Assembly: GCA_038253135.1 (NCBI GenBank)
Contig: JBBSHJ010000003.1
Location: forward strand, 1 to 64,000
Direction: 5' to 3'
Source: JBBSHJ01 sp038253135
GTDB lineage: Bacteria; Actinomycetota; Actinomycetes; Mycobacteriales; QHCD01
DNA: 64,000 bases
Of this stretch, positions 62,259 through 64,000 are shown piece after piece. The translations under genes and the position numbers were made by a program. Positions within the stretch are counted from its first letter, which is position 1. Each line of letters opens with the position of its first letter. A model generated the notes under the pieces. It was not told the DNA's origin. It made no database searches and was given only the letters and a program-made list of their open reading frames with translations.

Positions 62259-64000
62259 ATGCCCGAAATCGAGCCGAGCGCTCCGCCCGCCCCGGACGGA
62301 GCGCTGGCCGCTGAACTGGAGGTCGAGCAGCGCTACATCGACGCCGTGTACGAACGGGTCGACGAGCTCCGCACCGAAGCGGCCGCCCTGGCGGTGGAGG
62401 GTCACGGCCGAGCGACGCTGGGCAAGCACATCTACTCGGCCCTGTTCGAGCGTGACGCGCTGGTCTTCCAGGCCGCGCGACGGGCCCACGAACTCGACGC
62501 CGCGCACGAGGGCCTGATCTTCGGGCGGCTCGATCTCGACACCGGCGACACGCGCTACATCGGACGGCTGGGTCTGCGGGACGCCGACTTCGAGCCGATC
62601 GCCCTCGACTGGCGGGCACCGGCGGCGGCCCCGTTCTACCGCGCGACCGCCCGCGACCGACACGGCGTGATCCGGCGGCGCGTGATCGATTGCCGGCGCG
62701 AGCGGGTGGTCGGCATCGATGACGACCTCCTCGCCCCCGAGAAGGCACCCCAAGGCATGCGGGTCATCGGCGATGGCGCGCTGATGGCAGCGCTCAGTCG
62801 CGCTCGCACCGGCAGCATGCGGGACATCGTTGCCACGATCCAGGCCGAGCAGGACGAGATCATCCGAGCCTCGCCGGACGGCGCGACCCTCATCACGGGT
62901 GGCCCCGGCACCGGCAAGACGGCGGTCGCGCTGCACCGCGCGGCGTACCTCCTCTATGCGGACCGCCGCCGGTTCGAGCGGGGCGGCGTGCTGATCGTCG
63001 GGCCGTCGTCGGCCTTCATGCAGTACATCGAGCGGGTGCTGCCCTCGCTCGGCGAGTCCACGGCGACGCTGCGCTCGACCGGAAGCCTGATCGACGGGCT
63101 GCGGGCCGATCGCTTCGATGAGGGCCGGCTTGCCATGATCAAGGGATCGCTCGCCATGCGGGCGGTGCTGCGGCGGGCGGCGGCCATCATGCCGGTCGGG
63201 GTGCCGGACCGATTGCGCGTCGTCTACCGCGGGTCCGTGCTCACCCTGGACGCCGCGGCGTTGGAGGCCGTACGGCGCTCGGTGCTCTCGCACGACCGCC
63301 GGCTCAACGTCGCCCGTAACTCGGCCGAGCGGGCGCTGGCCGGCGATCTGTGGCGGGGCTACGCGGCCAACGGCTTCGACACCGCCGCCGAGGAGTCCGA
63401 TTTTGCCGCCGAGCTGGCCGACCGAGGCGATCTCGCCGACTTCGTCACCGAGTGGTGGCCGGCCGTCGACGCGGTCATGGTGCTGGCCGGGCTCGCCGAC
63501 CCCGAGCGGCTGGCTCGGTGCGCCGGCCGCGAGCTTCGGGGCGAGGACATTCCCGCCCTGGCCGACTCGTTCAAGACGCTGGCAGCCGGAGGGTCGCCGA
63601 CGGTCGCCGACGTCGCGCTCATCGACGAGCTCACTCCCATGCTGGGCCGGCCGGCGGAAACGAGAACAGCTGATCCGAGGACCGACGCCGACGCGGATTG
63701 GGAGGCGCTGGCCGAGTCCGACGCCGCCTTCGGCCCGGCGACCCCGACGGGAGGCAGGCTGCTGTTCCCCGAGATCGACGATGAGCAGTACGCCCACATC
63801 GTCGTGGACGAGGCCCAGGACGTCTCGCCGATGCAGTGGCGCGCCCTCGGGCGCCGGGGCCGGCGGGCCAGCTGGACCGTCGTCGGTGACCCGCTGCAAT
63901 CGTCGTGGGCTGACACCGGCGAGGCCGAAACGGCCATGTCCGGCGCCCTGCGCCGATCCGAGCGACGGGGCTACCGGCTCGACGTGAACTACCGGAACCC
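62259..64000 (+). CDS. helD: HelD-like UvrD-family helicase (3' end outside window)
   Basis: The first 580 residues of a superfamily 1 ATPase of the HelD type, which releases RNA polymerase from stalled or hibernating complexes. The N-terminal helical arm (ELEVEQRYIDAVYERVDELR, about 20-90) is diagnostic for HelD; then GRLDLDTGDTRYIGRLGLRD and WRAPAAAPFYRAT, Walker A ITGGPGTGKTAVALHRAAYLLY (about residue 215) and Walker B HIVVDEAQDVSPMQW (about 513). CAGAAT ends 6 nt before the ATG, so it is probably leaderless. The frame is open to the last base. Confidence 0.9.
   Translation, partial: MPEIEPSAPPAPDGALAAELEVEQRYIDAVYERVDELRTEAAALAVEGHGRATLGKHIYSALFERDALVFQAARRAHELDAAHEGLIFGRLDLDTGDTRYIGRLGLRDADFEPIALDWRAPAAAPFYRATARDRHGVIRRRVIDCRRERVVGIDDDLLAPEKAPQGMRVIGDGALMAALSRARTGSMRDIVATIQAEQDEIIRASPDGATLITGGPGTGKTAVALHRAAYLLYADRRRFERGGVLIVGPSSAFMQYIERVLPSLGESTATLRSTGSLIDGLRADRFDEGRLAMIKGSLAMRAVLRRAAAIMPVGVPDRLRVVYRGSVLTLDAAALEAVRRSVLSHDRRLNVARNSAERALAGDLWRGYAANGFDTAAEESDFAAELADRGDLADFVTEWWPAVDAVMVLAGLADPERLARCAGRELRGEDIPALADSFKTLAAGGSPTVADVALIDELTPMLGRPAETRTADPRTDADADWEALAESDAAFGPATPTGGRLLFPEIDDEQYAHIVVDEAQDVSPMQWRALGRRGRRASWTVVGDPLQSSWADTGEAETAMSGALRRSERRGYRLDVNYRN

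Noticed and set aside
61317..63899. 860-codon frame on the minus strand over the yceI-like gene and helD
   Set aside because: Antisense shadow; HelD motifs are on the plus strand.

Overview
The window is high-GC DNA from an actinobacterium (Actinomycetota). It carries an intact 13E12/DUF222 HNH-endonuclease gene, a resuscitation-promoting factor behind a c-di-AMP (ydaO-type) riboswitch, a SAM-IV riboswitch, an F420-type LLM-family oxidoreductase, a HelD helicase, a soluble transhydrogenase of the SthA type, twin-arginine lipoproteins, and many genes whose -10 box lies only 6-8 nt before the start codon (leaderless transcripts). I cannot name the genus. Three tRNA genes (Ser-TGA, Ser-GCT, Arg-ACG) are present and no rRNA.

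Layout. 1-6.65 kb: a decayed stretch (a frameshifted fusion of two paralogues, two acetyltransferase remnants, a frameshifted lipoprotein) surrounding one intact GH78 alpha-L-rhamnosidase. 6.6-8.7 kb: quinone oxidoreductase and a NAT_N/GNAT-like acyltransferase. 8.7-18.9 kb: an eight-gene operon read leftward with a divergent SorC-family regulator: zinc alcohol dehydrogenase (EltD-like), Tat lipoprotein solute-binding protein, two CUT1 permeases, two different ABC ATPases, a fused DhaK-DhaL kinase and an RpiB-type isomerase. I read it as import and catabolism of erythritol or a related tetritol to D-erythrose 4-phosphate. 18.9-21.2 kb: polysaccharide deacetylase facing a beta-propeller lipoprotein. 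21.2-29.2 kb: a lipoprotein/ABC/ABC/FtsX-permease operon next to a histidine kinase and a response regulator that are arranged tail to tail, then another lipoprotein. 29.2-33.5 kb: TrmH-type RNA methyltransferase, an unusually long UxaA-family protein, and an APH-fold kinase. 33.7-36.6 kb: tRNA-Ser, a 55-residue membrane peptide with a processive GT2 glycosyltransferase, and an FMN-dependent alpha-hydroxy-acid oxidase. 36.5-39.8 kb: the riboswitch-controlled rpf gene, then a SAM-IV riboswitch with a class V aminotransferase, then tRNA-Ser. 39.8-42.0 kb: LLM oxidoreductase, HtrA-like protease without a PDZ domain, tRNA-Arg.

42.0-49.4 kb is a second decay zone beginning at tRNA-Arg: a methyltransferase with a stop at codon 3, a DinB-like scrap, a frameshifted beta-propeller, a 5'-truncated phytanoyl-CoA dioxygenase and a frameshifted DUF5655 gene lie among intact genes (AAA ATPase, DUF1059 fusion, Gfo/Idh/MocA oxidoreductase, NAD epimerase). 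49.8-64.0 kb: 13E12 protein, DUF6328 membrane protein, a heterodimeric ABC exporter, MOSC protein, aldo/keto reductase, SthA, DUF421, PAP2 phosphatase, a divergent MarR-YceI pair, and the first 580 codons of HelD, which runs off the right edge.

All coordinates and motifs were read by eye; no database search or folding program was run. Family names rest on recognised motifs and remembered family features.
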